A DNA stretch of 31,245 bases from Bremia lactucae (GCF_004359215.1 NC_090610.1:14804014-14835258); one strand, 5' to 3'. Positions 19,470 through 29,192 are shown, counted from the stretch's first letter. The notes: generated from the sequence alone by a model not told the origin. Program-made: numbers and translations.

Positions 19470-19910
19470 CAAAGCTTGACATAATTGCCGATCCTGGCGA
19501 TTGCGGATCACGACATACAGTTCCATGTGGTCTGTGATGCCAGCAATTTTGCAATCTGCTGTGCGTTTTTGCAATATGACACAGACGGCGCAGAGCGCGT
19601 CGTCCAGTATCAATCGCGTCAGCTTCAACCAGCTGAATGCAACTATTTAGTGCGTGGCAAGGAACTCCTTGCCATGAAATACGCACTGGCTAAGTTTAGG
19701 GTCTATCTCTTGGGGATAGACCGTACATTGTATAAACGGACCGTGCGTCATTACGCACGGCCGTAAACAGTCCACACCTCTCGCAAAGAATGGCGAGATG
19801 GCTGTCTTTTTTGCGGATTATGTCTTCTCCGTGGTGTATAACCCAAGACGACTTATCGTCGCCGCTGATGCCCTAACGCACCGAGCCGATTTTGAGCCCG
19901 CTGCACAAGC
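19470..19910 (+). pseudogene. Element A RNase H remnant
   Basis: Reads FHVVCDASNFAICCAF, then RVVQYQSRQLQPAECNY, GKELLAMKYALAKFRVYLLG and IDRTLY (19485-19740), ending with a broken PRRLIVAADALTHRADF block near 19850-19890. The stretch carries three perfect palindromes within 110 bp (19655-19674, 19700-19722, 19741-19760). Confidence 0.8.
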
Positions 19911-20059
19911 GAATAGCGAGTATGTATAAGGCCACTGTTGCAACAGTAACTGTTCCGGCGTCAACATTACTCGACGAAGTTAAAAAAGCTTATCAAGAAG
20001 ATAAGGCTCTCAAAGGGTTATGAATCACCTAAGAAATCCATCCTAACAATCCTTAAAGG

Positions 20060-20440
20060 GATTGTCGAAATTGTATAGATCCTCAACAGATCGTTTCACA
20101 ACACGCCGTGGGTTACTGTATTACAGCCATTGCTGGCGACACACATCGTGTCGTCATCACCAACCATAATGATTACCGTTTACGCATTATGTATGAGTGC
20201 CACGATGCACGAATAAGTGGTCATCGTGGACGTGAGAAGACCTATCTCATAATAAGTCGCGATTTTACTGGCTTGGGGATCTCGAAAGTCAAATCTCGCG
20301 ACGGAATTCTGATCTCACAATGTCCTTGCGAAGGATCGCCAGGGTTACCAAAGGCTGAAAATAAAGCTGGACGTTTTGGAGAAGCTGGTCCGTGTCAAGC
20401 GCGCAATCCCCATCGCTCTTTAAGTCCATATTAAGGTTGG
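20060..20440 (+). pseudogene. Element A integrase N-terminal part, truncated
   Basis: Reads VVITNHNDYRLRIMYECHD, then ISGHRGREKTYLIISRDF (20150-20270), the zinc-binding start of integrase. A Cys block follows in broken form near 20325. The catalytic core is missing: around 20440 the sequence meets the end of an integrase on the opposite strand. The exact junction could not be placed. Confidence 0.7.
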
Positions 20441-21872
20441 AGGAGTTTCTCGGCGGAATTTTTTTCATTTTCCCTATCACGTCCACACGAACAACGCTTT
20501 ACTCACGGTCGGCGTCACCATCGGTCTCCTAAGACGGATAAGGGTATGTGATCTCTTCTTGATCAACATACCGTTTCAGACGACCCACGTAAAAGACGGT
20601 ATGCGTCTTCATATACGTGTGAGCCTATAATTAAAGTCTCCAACCTCTTCGACTACCGAAAACGGCCCAATAAAACGCGGCAATAATGATGTAGTAGCTC
20701 CAGGTAGTACAAAACTGCGTTTTTAGGTAGTGTAGCAGTACTTAATAGTACTTTTTCACCTACTCTAAACCGTTCATTGTTTTTGAGACCATTTTGGTCG
20801 GCACAGTGTTTTGCTTTTCCTGTGCGCTTGCCATCGCATCACGGAATTTTTGTGGGATGGCTAAACGCTCATCCACAAAGCGTTAAGCCTCGCTTTTAGC
20901 ATCAAGCTCGCCTATGACACCACCGAGAGGTCTGTCATAGACCGTAGTTGATAATATTGAGTTATCGTTATCGTTTAGTTTCACAGGTATTCCTTGCCCC
21001 ACTGCTAAACGGGCAGAGCCACAAGGGCAAGTTCGGTCATTGATATGATACCCTCACGGTTCATCGTCGTATTGACGAAAGTGTGTTCCTCTTTCGCCCG
21101 AGCGTAGTGAGGGGCCCTCTTCCATTAAGACTCGGGCCGAGACTGGCCTCCGAGGATGGCGCAGTCGGATTATACAAAACGGTGTCTTACTCATACTGGC
21201 GTGGACACTGTTATTTATAGCGAACTTCACAACGTGCAGATGTTTGATTTATTCTTTGGGATTCGCTACCGTGCGCAATACATCCGCCACGACCCGATCG
21301 GCACGTTCCGTTTGGCCGTCGATCTGGTGATGATCGGCTGTAGACATGTGGAGCTTCCTATCCAGCATCTCACACACATGTCGCCAACCCTGTCGCCAAC
21401 CCGACGTAAATTGTGGAATCCAGTCCGATAGTATCGAATCAGGTATCCCGTATAGTAGTACCACGATAACAGGCAAGGAACAAGCGAGCTGCTCCTTGCC
21501 TGTGATGTGGTACTACAGGGTGCCAAATGCACCATTTTGCTCAGTCTGTTTACATAGACGACGAGCCCCGTCCGACCTTTGTGGTCAGGCGGCATGCCAA
21601 ACATGAAGTCCAGACTTACCGACTACCAACAATCCGTTGGAATCGACAGCGCTTTTAATGGCGCACTGGAGGACGGTGAGGCTTTATGCGCTGACACTGT
21701 TCGCAGAAGCGAATATACTTGACCACCTATTAAAAAAGTCTGGCTCCCAAAATTCCTCTAACACTCGCAAGAACTTCGTTTCACGGCCCAGATTTTCACT
21801 CGGTGGTGCATCGTGGAGCTCGTGAAGTAACTTCAGCTTGTGATCTATGTAATAAGAGACATATATCCTCAA
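20440..21872 (-). pseudogene. Orphan gypsy integrase (element F), minus strand
   Basis: From 21872 down: zinc-binding block KLKLLHELHDAPPSENLGRE, core start FGMPPDHKGRTGLVVYVNRL (21604), core middle GIPDSILSDWIPQFTSGW and MSTADHHQIDGQTERADRV (21476-21249), then RLAIPQKFRDAM (near 20870) and the C-terminal block FYVGRLKRYVDQEEITYPY (near 20590-20530). No RT lies upstream on this strand. The core is distorted around 21455-21516 by a long inverted repeat. Not functional. Confidence 0.78.
21455..21516. repeat. Foldback: about 25-bp inverted repeat inside the integrase core
   Basis: Left arm 21455-21479 (GTAGTACCAC.. AGGCAAGGA) and right arm 21493-21516 (TCCTTGCCTGTG..GTGGTACTAC) are reverse complements apart from one gap and one mismatch, with a 13-nt loop. 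Confidence 0.85.
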
Positions 21873-21969
21873 GGGATCGCAAGGTGACAGCTGATGTCAT
21901 AACAGACCATCACTGCAACTAAAGCAACTTAGCTTCGCCTCCAGGTGCGACGGAAGGGAGACCTTACGT

Positions 21970-23070
21970 TCACGGAAGTGATTTAGCAGCACTTGCGGAC
22001 GAATTCATATTGGCGTGAATTCGTCGTTCAGTAGCCCTGAAATGAAACGGGATAGGCTGCTCCGAGTAGGTGGGCGAAATCGCCGCTCCTATCGGGCGCC
22101 ACCAGCACTGATGGATGCAGCTGAGCACCAACGCTTCCTTGTTGGAAGGTTGGTTGCTCACCGCTCCGTGTAGCAGAAGCTTTAAATTCTCGTTCAGTGG
22201 AGAGGATACCCAAAGAGTTTCGACTCGTGGGTACTGGTCGACGCTCTGCGCGTCGACGTACCGGGCCTGATGTCTGCCTATATATAGGAGCACCAGTTGG
22301 AGCCGCTCTGCTAGTTCCAAATGAACTAGCAGGAGTAGCGTGACGAGGAGAAGAAGGGTTACAGTACCGCTTATGACTTCCTCATCGAAGTTAATTCGCT
22401 GTGACCGTTTCATCGCCACATCGAAATGTGGCTGAAAACGGCGCAGGAATTTGGCTTCGTATTGGTCGGTTGTTTTATTTGTACTCCACACGACCGTGAT
22501 CGGTAAAACACGGTCAAGTGATTTCCCCTGAGCCTTCCACGATATAGGTTATGTGCGGTCTATAGTAGCACGCTCTAGGAGCGACGCACTCGTTCTATCA
22601 GAATAAGGCCATTCGGATGGACGTGGCATCGGTGATATGCCACCAGTCAGATAGCCGCGTTCAATACGGCTTAATTGAACACCGACTGGACACGTTCACG
22701 TGCAGACCCATTCTGTATGATGGTCTGAATGACAGGTGTTTTGGTATACCAAACTAAGAAGCAGTTGCCCTTCATGAGCAGCGCTCCTGTGAATGGTTGC
22801 TGCGCTAGCTAGCGCAGACGACGAGTTAGTTGCTTTGCTGACGTTAGGCAAGTTGGCCTTCGCAATGTTGAGAGTTTCCATGTTGGGAGCAATGGGTGAA
22901 GTTTGGAAGGACAATAAAGCGCCATCATCTTTCCTCATTAGCTCGCTGTGCTCACCATTACTATCCGGTGATGGCAGCAGTGTTAACTCATTGTAGTCAA
23001 CAATGAGCGACGGATCTACGTCCTCACTGTGAAAATGGGATGGATCGTTCAGCCCAATGAACAGTGTCAC
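21970..23070 (-). pseudogene. Minus-strand coding-like frames of unknown function, rich in palindromes
   Basis: A frame from 23070 (MTLFIGLNDPSHFHSED...) runs 124 aa to 22696. After disruptions a second block starts near 22491 (KTTDQYEAKFLRRFQPHFDV). A frameshift then leads to a Ser/Pro/Ala/Arg-rich run (PRHATPASSFGTSRAAPTGA; GILSTEREFKASATRSGEQ) ending near 22031. I recognise no family. Next to it, on the other strand, lies a purine tract and an LTR start at 23359, which makes this an antisense frame of a plus-strand element. Gag of a minus-strand element is the alternative. Perfect hairpins include 22308-22332 and 21998-22025. Confidence 0.45.
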
Positions 23071-23358
23071 AGCGTCATCTGCCGGCGTTATTATTGTGGC
23101 ACTAGGCGCCGGCAGCGTTTTATTGCTTCGCGTGCGCTTCGTACGTGGTTATGTGGGTGTCTTAGCAGACGAAAATCAGTTTTGCCTCTTTTAGGTGGCA
23201 AGTCAAGCACCGCGTAATGTCACCTGGGTAGGTGCACACACTGGTCGCTACAGGAGTGGTTAGTGGACTCAAGCGGCGCAACGTAAGCAGCTCGCTGTCC
23301 CTCTTTCCTCACGTTGACGATTTTACAAAATGTAAAATTCGTTCTTACAGTGGGGATG
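23071..23358 (+). mobile_element. Non-coding 3' region with purine tract before a plus-strand LTR
   Basis: No coding frame was seen. It contains the palindrome CGATTTTACA..TGTAAAATTCG near 23318-23340 and ends CAGTGGGGATG directly before TGTAACGGGC, the position of a polypurine tract. Confidence 0.5.
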
Positions 23359-23509
23359 TGTAACGGGCTAAAGTTGCCCTAATTTAACACAAAGCCATTA
23401 ATTTACTTTTTAAATTTAACGGGATGGCCAATTACTTCATAAGAAGTAACTAGACCTGCCACTTGGATGTGGTGCACAAAGGTGCATAGGGATGACGTCT
23501 AGCGTCATC
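23359..23509 (+). mobile_element. 5' part of a plus-strand LTR, truncated by element G
   Basis: Starts TGTAACGGGCTAA and is homologous to the first 200 bp of the element D LTR read on the minus strand from 28585, including the hairpins around 23430-23452 and 23491-23509. It stops where the 3' LTR of element G ends (23510). Confidence 0.75.
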
Positions 23510-23996
23510 TGTAGCGGAGCTTACTCGCTACTTAAATCAGAGGAAGACTGGAAGACTTAGAAAAATCTCTTAGTTATATAAAACTAATAGGTTTAACAAA
23601 TCAGGGAGTCGTACAAGCTACTAAATCTTAGTGTATCCTAGTTCAAGGGATTGAGGGGTTCGTAGAACCAATTGGCAACTAGTGCCCGAAAGTATGTACC
23701 TTTGAAAGGCTTCTATCTGTCACGGATCAACGCGCATGCTTTAGGAAGGCACTAGACGCTGTAAGATCAAACGGGGAACTGAACTTTTTTTAAATATCTA
23801 ACTCTAAAACCTTACCCTAGCTAATTTAAAGTAGATTTCGGCCGCTAGATATTATCTGGCGGCTGCCACATATGTTACCCATAAATAAATGGGATTTTAG
23901 TAATTACCTAATTTTTAAACAGAACAAAAGGGTATTTTACTAATAAAGTAAATGTACTTCAACAACGGTTTACCAACCGATGTGTGCCTTATTACA
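23510..23996 (-). mobile_element. Element G 3' LTR (487 bp)
   Basis: On the minus strand it starts TGTAATAAGGCACAC at 23996 and ends CCGCTACA at 23510. It aligns with 29295-29757 (blocks CTTACTAGTGCCCGA-like and TAGATTTCGGC; roughly 75-80% identity by eye). The bases before its start on the minus strand, ATCGGGGGGA (23997-24006), form a polypurine tract, which fixes its orientation and makes it the 3' LTR. Confidence 0.8.
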
Positions 23997-24106
23997 TCCC
24001 CCCGATCAGACTGTTGACATCTAGTGACAACATTCACTTCAATTCCTCTTTGAGGTTGGACTATAAGCAACTAACCGTTTGGTTGTGTTGTGCATTTCTT
24101 TGTTTA

Positions 24107-24459
24107 ATGACAACGAAGCTTGAGTCACCGATACCTAGCTACTCCCCCGGCGATGAGTTGCAGGTAGACTATATTAGACACACTCCATCGGAGGAAGAGG
24201 CAGAAGAGCCTCGCTCATATACACCTCGGCGTGTAGACGAGTCCCGTCGGGCTTCAAATCCATTCCCAGAACGTGGTGTGCCACCGGCATTTTAGCTACT
24301 TTTCACCGGACGCCGGACCCTGAGTCCAATTTAATCACGAATCCACTCGATGAAGCGCAAGAGCGGGCAATCCCTATAGAGGAACAAACTCGTCGTCGAG
24401 CTGCCGAGAAAGCAAAAGCAAAAGCTCGAAGTGAGTACCTATTCACTCCACTCAGGTGA
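24107..24459 (+). pseudogene. Frame antisense to element G next to its 3' LTR; function unknown
   Basis: An ATG at 24107, 110 bp from the LTR, opens MTTKLESPIPSYSPGDELQV, then a Glu-rich and Arg-rich stretch to a stop at 24295. A neighbouring frame continues coding-like (DPESNLITNPLDEAQERAIP; RRRAAEKAKAKARSEYLF) to a stop near 24459, implying one frameshift. The composition is highly charged. No family recognised. It points away from the LTR, against the direction of the element's gag-pol, as in element B. Confidence 0.5.
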
Positions 24460-26100
24460 CAGCGTTTATCCTGACTGTAGCTCGCCTAAATTTCGGAGGC
24501 AACGAGCTCGTCACGTGGTAGACCTTCATGGCTGCCAATGTTGCTGACTCAACTTGTGCCTTAGCACGAGACACACTTTCCTGGTATCCTGCATCGAAGT
24601 CTGGTCTGTGCGATAATGTGTCAGCCACGACATTTAACTTACTCGGCTTGTATTCAGCTTTGAAATCAAATTCAGAGAAGAATTTAAGCAATCTCACCAT
24701 TCTAGGCAAGACGCGCGGTGAGTTTATTGCGGTCCGCAGTGATGCGTGATTTGAACAAACCACAAATGGTTCGGTGCCCAAACGGTGCACTCGAAACTAA
24801 ACAAGAGCATTCTTTAGTGAAAGTATCTCCTTGTCATGCACCGAGTAATTTCGTTCCGCAGCCTTCAAAAGCGAGACCGATAAGAGATGACGCGGTCAAC
24901 GCCGTTGTCACCCTTATGCATGAGCACTCTGCCGATTTTAAAACTGCATGCATCGCAGATGACGCTAAAGGGCTTATCCGTGTCTGGCAATGTCAAGACA
25001 GGTCCCTCAACAAGCGATTGCTATACTAACGTGAACTCTACTAGCTCTTATGACCAAACCCATTCTGCATGCTTTTAAGGAGGTCAGACAAGGGCTAAGT
25101 CCGCTGAAACCGGTCAGCATCATTCTTGCTGTACTTATGCAGAAGTTTAGCGAGCTTAGAAATTGGCACAAATCCTTCACATGTCGTGGGATTGGCCATT
25201 CCTCTACCGATTTCTCCTTGTTGGTGTCTGCTCGTACACCGTGGGTACCTACGATGCAGCCCAGCACATGCTACAATAAACAAAAATAACCTAAACTTAA
25301 TAGAGATTGCTTGTGAAGAATGATCATTAACCATGAACAATAAAAAAACATTGCTGGGCATATAATGGCACGAAGACTTACTATTGAGGCAAAAAAACAC
25401 CATTCAAAGGACCCTCCAATAGGGCGTTACCCAGAGTCTGCAACACAGCATCCAAATGACGTTTGTGCGACTCTATTTCGCTCAGCCCGTCTTCGGTTCT
25501 ACTATGCACGAATACATCGTCAGAAGTAATGGGGCGCGTAGGCACGGTGCTGGCGCATTCTGTGAGCCACCGCCTGGTTGAATGTCGCCGGTGCTTTTTT
25601 AGCTCTTGGGGCATCACAAGCACTACGCTTGGGGTGCTTACCGCCGTTTTGGCTACATCGGACTCTCTCATGAGTACCTCATAGTAGCCATCTCTTAAAT
25701 CCAACGCGTAAAAAGTAGTTGACTTTCCCATGGAGTTTATTAAGACATCTATTGCGGGATTGGCGTTTGCAACGGTATGGTGGCCGTGGTCAGTTTATTG
25801 AAAGCGTCAAACACGCGCCATCATCTGTGGCCTTACGCACACAGAAGGCCGGGCTGTAGTGAGGCGACTTGTTTTGACGTACATGTCCCGCCTTGGCCCG
25901 CTTATCGAAGAACCCAACGCTGTAACCGACTTGTTTCTTTGGCAACGGCCATCGCCAGGTTACACAATACTTGGGGCCAGATTCCAAACCAATTTTGTGC
26001 CCGATGCCCCAATCGACCGGTATGCGGCTCGGCACTTCTGCAAAGAACACATAAGGTGTTTCCATAAGATTGAAGAAACGGGCTGTCTTTCAAGACATCC
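24452..26100 (-). pseudogene. Element D reverse transcriptase and RNase H
   Basis: RT begins near 26065 (EVPSRIPVDWGIGHKI, YCVTWRWPLPKKQV), with ALDLRDGYYEVLM at 25710-25680 and a damaged catalytic box reading TSDDVFVHS instead of YFDD (about 25520). Then LGCIVGTHGVRADTNKEKSV (25267) and the RNase H end FVVCSNHASLRTAINSPRVL, FFSEFDFKAEYKPSKLNVVA (24790-24560). Stops and frame changes are frequent. Confidence 0.82.
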
Positions 26101-26506
26101 CAGCCTGAGCAACGAACCGTTTCTTCTTGTCGATCTCCAAGACACTCTCGTTTATTGTGGACGACGAGCTAAGCCTACCAAGTTATCTTCTGGAACTGGT
26201 GGGGCTTCGACAGCCTCGAACACCTCGTGTCTTTTTTGCAGGAACTGATCCAAACGTCACTCGTTTTGACGTGCCTTTGATCGTCTTTACTCGTTTTCCG
26301 AGTCATCACGACCTTTGACTGAAAAGTGGGTGCCTTTTCTCTCTCGGCTAACGCACCCCTACCAATCGCACCAGGCTTTAGGCTCTGTGCCGCTTCTTGC
26401 GACTCTTGACTCCCTGTCATCTCGCTGTCTACCGCCACAGGCTCTCGGCTCTGTGCAGGACCATTGGATACATGACTACTTGTCATCTTCCTTTTCACTA
26501 CACAAG

Positions 26507-26587
26507 CCTATGCAACTGATGTCGTATCGAACACAGTTGAGGTCAACGCACCCTCAACTGTGTTCGGCACGACATCAGTTGCATAGG
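26507..26587. repeat. Long foldback: 36-bp inverted repeat, 9-nt loop
   Basis: Arms 26507-26542 and 26552-26587 are reverse complements at 34 of 36 positions (CCTATGCAACTGATGTCG... against ...CGACATCAGTTGCATAGG). It lies downstream of the protease block of element D and is translated within that frame (TETYATDVVPNTVEG). Confidence 0.92.
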
Positions 26588-26705
26588 TCTCGGTGTCCTG
26601 CGAAGAGTTAGCAGTTGTGCGTGTACGCCCGTCTATCCATGGTTGGTGTCCTGCCAACCATGGCATGCCAAGGATGAGGTCATACGGACTCAAGATATCT
26701 AGCAC
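26508..26705 (-). pseudogene. Element D protease C-terminal part
   Basis: The frame reads ILSPYDLILGMPWLAGHQPW, the conserved end of gypsy aspartic proteases, then runs into the foldback. The active-site Asp block upstream was not found in readable form. A linker towards RT (26498-26175) has imperfect internal repeats (GPAQSREP, EAAQSLKP). Confidence 0.7.
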
Positions 26706-26980
26706 TGTAAGCTTCTCTCTACAAGAAAAGTCACTAAAACTAATAGCGATTTCAATTTTGAACTCCCTTTAGACTTTACGCGCACACCGTTTGCTGAACG
26801 AACGGTCGCCTCATCTCGCTTGCCATCCTGTCAAAGCAACTCAAACATTGCCGGTCTCTATTTAAAGCCACAAGTTTTACAAATTCTATGATGCACCCGA
26901 ACCCACGTGAAAGGTCGTCACATGGTTATAGCCTCGTACTCGAGCGCTAGAGACCAGCATATTTGAGGTTACGGGTAGCT

Positions 26981-28012
26981 TCAGAGTCCGCGATAGTAGG
27001 GCATCCCGCCCCTACTGCGCTCCTGCATTTCCCGAACTCTCAGCGGTCGATGCAAAATTCTTGCGTCTTGCACGATAATTCTTGCCGTTACCCTTCGGGT
27101 AGGGAGTCCTCTTGCTGGGCGTCTTAGCGCCCAGCAGGGACTCTTACATAGAAGCGAGTCATCATATGGCCGCGCTTGCCGCACTTGTAGCAGACTACGT
27201 CTGCATTGCCCAGCTCCATAGGAATAACACCCAGCCTTCGGCCGACGGCTTATACCAAGCTGTCGCTGAGGCACTGTTGAAGGATTGCTCCTCAATTTAG
27301 GCAATTGAGTTGCCTCTTCGTCGTCGACGGCACCTTTCGGACACACCCTTATGGACGCCGACAGCGAGCGCATCTCCTGCACATATTCTTGCAGAGATCG
27401 CTTCGCATGTCGCGCTCCAAAGAAGCGCACCTGAAGCTACACTTCGTTGTTCGGTGGCTGATACATGGTACGAATGTTTTTGTCCGGATGGTTGCCCATT
27501 AAGGGAACGCCTTACCGTCCACCATAAGCGCCGAGTAAGCCCACTCTGAGGCCTTACTGCGCGAATGAGACATAGGCTACGACATTATTCAAGTGTCGTC
27601 CTCGATGAGCTGCACCACACCGCAGTGCTCCACGGCTAGAAGCCAGTGGACAATCGTGTGCGCTGCAGTTCCATCGAAGTTGGGCCTCGGCGGATGCGCC
27701 GGGCGGAGAACACCCCAACAGTCTTGTTAAGAGCCTCGCTTTGAGCCTGCTCACGCCTAAGCTGATCCTGAGTCTTAGTGACGGACTCCGCCGCAGCATG
27801 GCTCTGTGCCTCAACGCGGCCATTCGCTGTTCTAGCACTAACGCCTCAAACTGCTGCAACTGAGCAGCATGTTGCTCAGGAAGACTGCCCAGGAGCCTGG
27901 CCAAGGCTTGTTCACCAAGTCCCTGCGCCAAGTGCGCTGCCACCTCCTGATGATGTTCGGACAGGTGGGTGAAATGAGCCTTATCGATATTGAAACTCAT
28001 CCTCACTAACAC
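26981..28012 (-). pseudogene. Element D gag, frameshifted
   Basis: An ATG near 28000 follows the primer site by about 45 bp (MSFNIDKAHFTHLSEHHQEV, then a Gln/Ala/Leu-rich helical run, 28012-27800). Capsid blocks follow: YQPPNNEV and FFGARHAKRSLQEYVQEMRS (27470-27370). The zinc knuckle near 27185-27140 reads CYKCGKRGHMMTRF, so the last Cys is lost. A palindrome with gapped 16-18 bp arms sits at 27104-27143. Confidence 0.78.
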
Positions 28013-28046
28013 GCTCAGAGAGACGGGTCGTGGGAAGGACTACTAG

Positions 28047-28054
28047 TGCTACCT
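28047..28054 (-). promoter_or_regulatory. Primer-binding site of element D
   Basis: AGGTAGCA on the minus strand, two bases after the LTR end, differs at one base from the TGGTAGCA of the other elements. The next bases (CTAGTAGTCCTTCCC) match the leader of element B. Confidence 0.65.
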
Positions 28055-28056
28055 AG

Positions 28057-28585
28057 TGTAGGCGGGCGCCACTATACCAGCCACGCTCTACTTACGGAAA
28101 CCTCTCAAGCACAGTGAGAAAGCGGTTTGGCTGTCTTCTCATACGTGCAGTGAGGTAGTTGGTGGGCGCTTAAGCGACCTCACCCAACGAACTAAGTACC
28201 TTAGGAAAGGTGTCGACACGGAAGCGGTAATCCGGCTTCACGTGCGCACTTGTTCAATAGGAAGTAGTTTTAAGACTTATTTATATAATATTGAATTAAA
28301 TATAAATACTTTTTAATCAATCGAATAGATGCCATATCTGTAAATGTGCACCTCTACGTGGCGAGCGTATTATACTGAATACCTCAGATTGCGTATGACG
28401 GTAGCCGTCATCCCTTCCAATGTGAATGCACCTATGTGCATCACATACACAAGGGAAGGTCACTTTGTGCACCACGCCCAAGTGGTAGGTTTAATTACTT
28501 CACTGAAGTAATTGACCATCCCGTTAAGTACACAAAGTGTACTTAATGGTTTTGTGTAACATTAAGGCAACATTAGCCCGTTACA
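28057..28585 (-). mobile_element. Element D 5' LTR (529 bp)
   Basis: On the minus strand it starts TGTAACGGGCTAATG and ends CCGCCTACA. Its first 210 bp hold a row of hairpins: 28524-28546 (TTAAGTACAC, AAA, GTGTACTTAA), 28493-28513 (9-bp arms) and 28395-28411 (ATGACGG, TAG, CCGTCAT). An AT-rich stretch near 28270-28320 may be the promoter. Confidence 0.8.
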
Positions 28586-29192
28586 GTACACCTCTATCAG
28601 GAGTAACGCAGACGGTGAGTTGACTCACTACGTCTTGATATTGCTTAACTAAGGAAAAGAATGGATCTGTTGGATATTTAAGGATCGATGATCCAATCGG
28701 CGCACTAAGTGCCGCATTCGTATCCTCAAGAACAGCTTCATCCAGCAGCGACGATGAGTTTAACTCAGTCTCCGGTCGAATTACCACCAGCTCAGATAAG
28801 TTACCAGCCTTTAAGGCCTGGCCTTAATCATCGACAGATATAGCTCTACAAGGGCGCGAATTGATGCGATAGCATCAAGGCTAATATCACCTTCGACGTT
28901 ACCAGTCACCCTAACACTAACAACAAGTGTATATAGCTGTTCGCTAGTATCACTGTGTGATATGATAGGCGCGTGCCTCTTTGCCCTTAAATGTCTTAAC
29001 ACTGACAACAAGAGGGCGAATTCTAGGCTCCGGACCAGGTACAGGAATGTACCGACTTGGCATAGATGCCGCTAAGTGGTCCTGGATCTGTCCGATAAGG
29101 GATGATTCATCTTGCATTAAGGTTCCAAGGCTTCCATCAAGAACATCTGGGCCCCGTGAAATGATGTAATTAATGTGATCTAGCCCGAACAA
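28581..29192 (-). pseudogene. Element G gag-pol fragments, cut by element D
   Basis: A frame at 29192-28950 ([40 protein letters not shown]) is gag-like. Frames at 29011-28811 and 28787-28581 ([42 protein letters not shown]) correspond to the region just before RT. Gag capsid and zinc knuckle are missing between them. Pol stops exactly at the LTR of D. Confidence 0.7.

Larger units (their letters stand above)
24455..28585 (-). mobile_element. Ty3/gypsy element D, inserted into element G; lacks integrase and 3' LTR
   Basis: On the minus strand: LTR 28585-28057, primer site, gag, zinc knuckle, protease, RT, RNase H, ending near 24455. Right border: element G pol is readable up to VTPDRGV and then runs directly into the LTR start TGTAACGGGC, so D was inserted into G. 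Left border: after the RNase H end (KVYHVTSSLPPKF) the sequence passes into G's 3' region. Integrase and the 3' LTR are absent, so a deletion or recombination has joined D to G there. Confidence 0.72.

Noticed and set aside
21970..22491. Leu-rich stretch that looks like a membrane segment (VTLLLLVTLLLLVHLE)
   Set aside because: The neighbouring frame is Ser/Pro/Arg rich and runs longer in coding style, so the hydrophobic run looks like an out-of-frame reading after a frameshift.
23359..23509. Reading this as the 3' end of a minus-strand 5' LTR (it ends GCCCGTTACA on that strand)
   Set aside because: The homologous sequence in element D is an LTR start, with orientation fixed by its primer site, and a purine tract rather than a TGGTAGCA site lies next to 23359. 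The alternative is not fully excluded.
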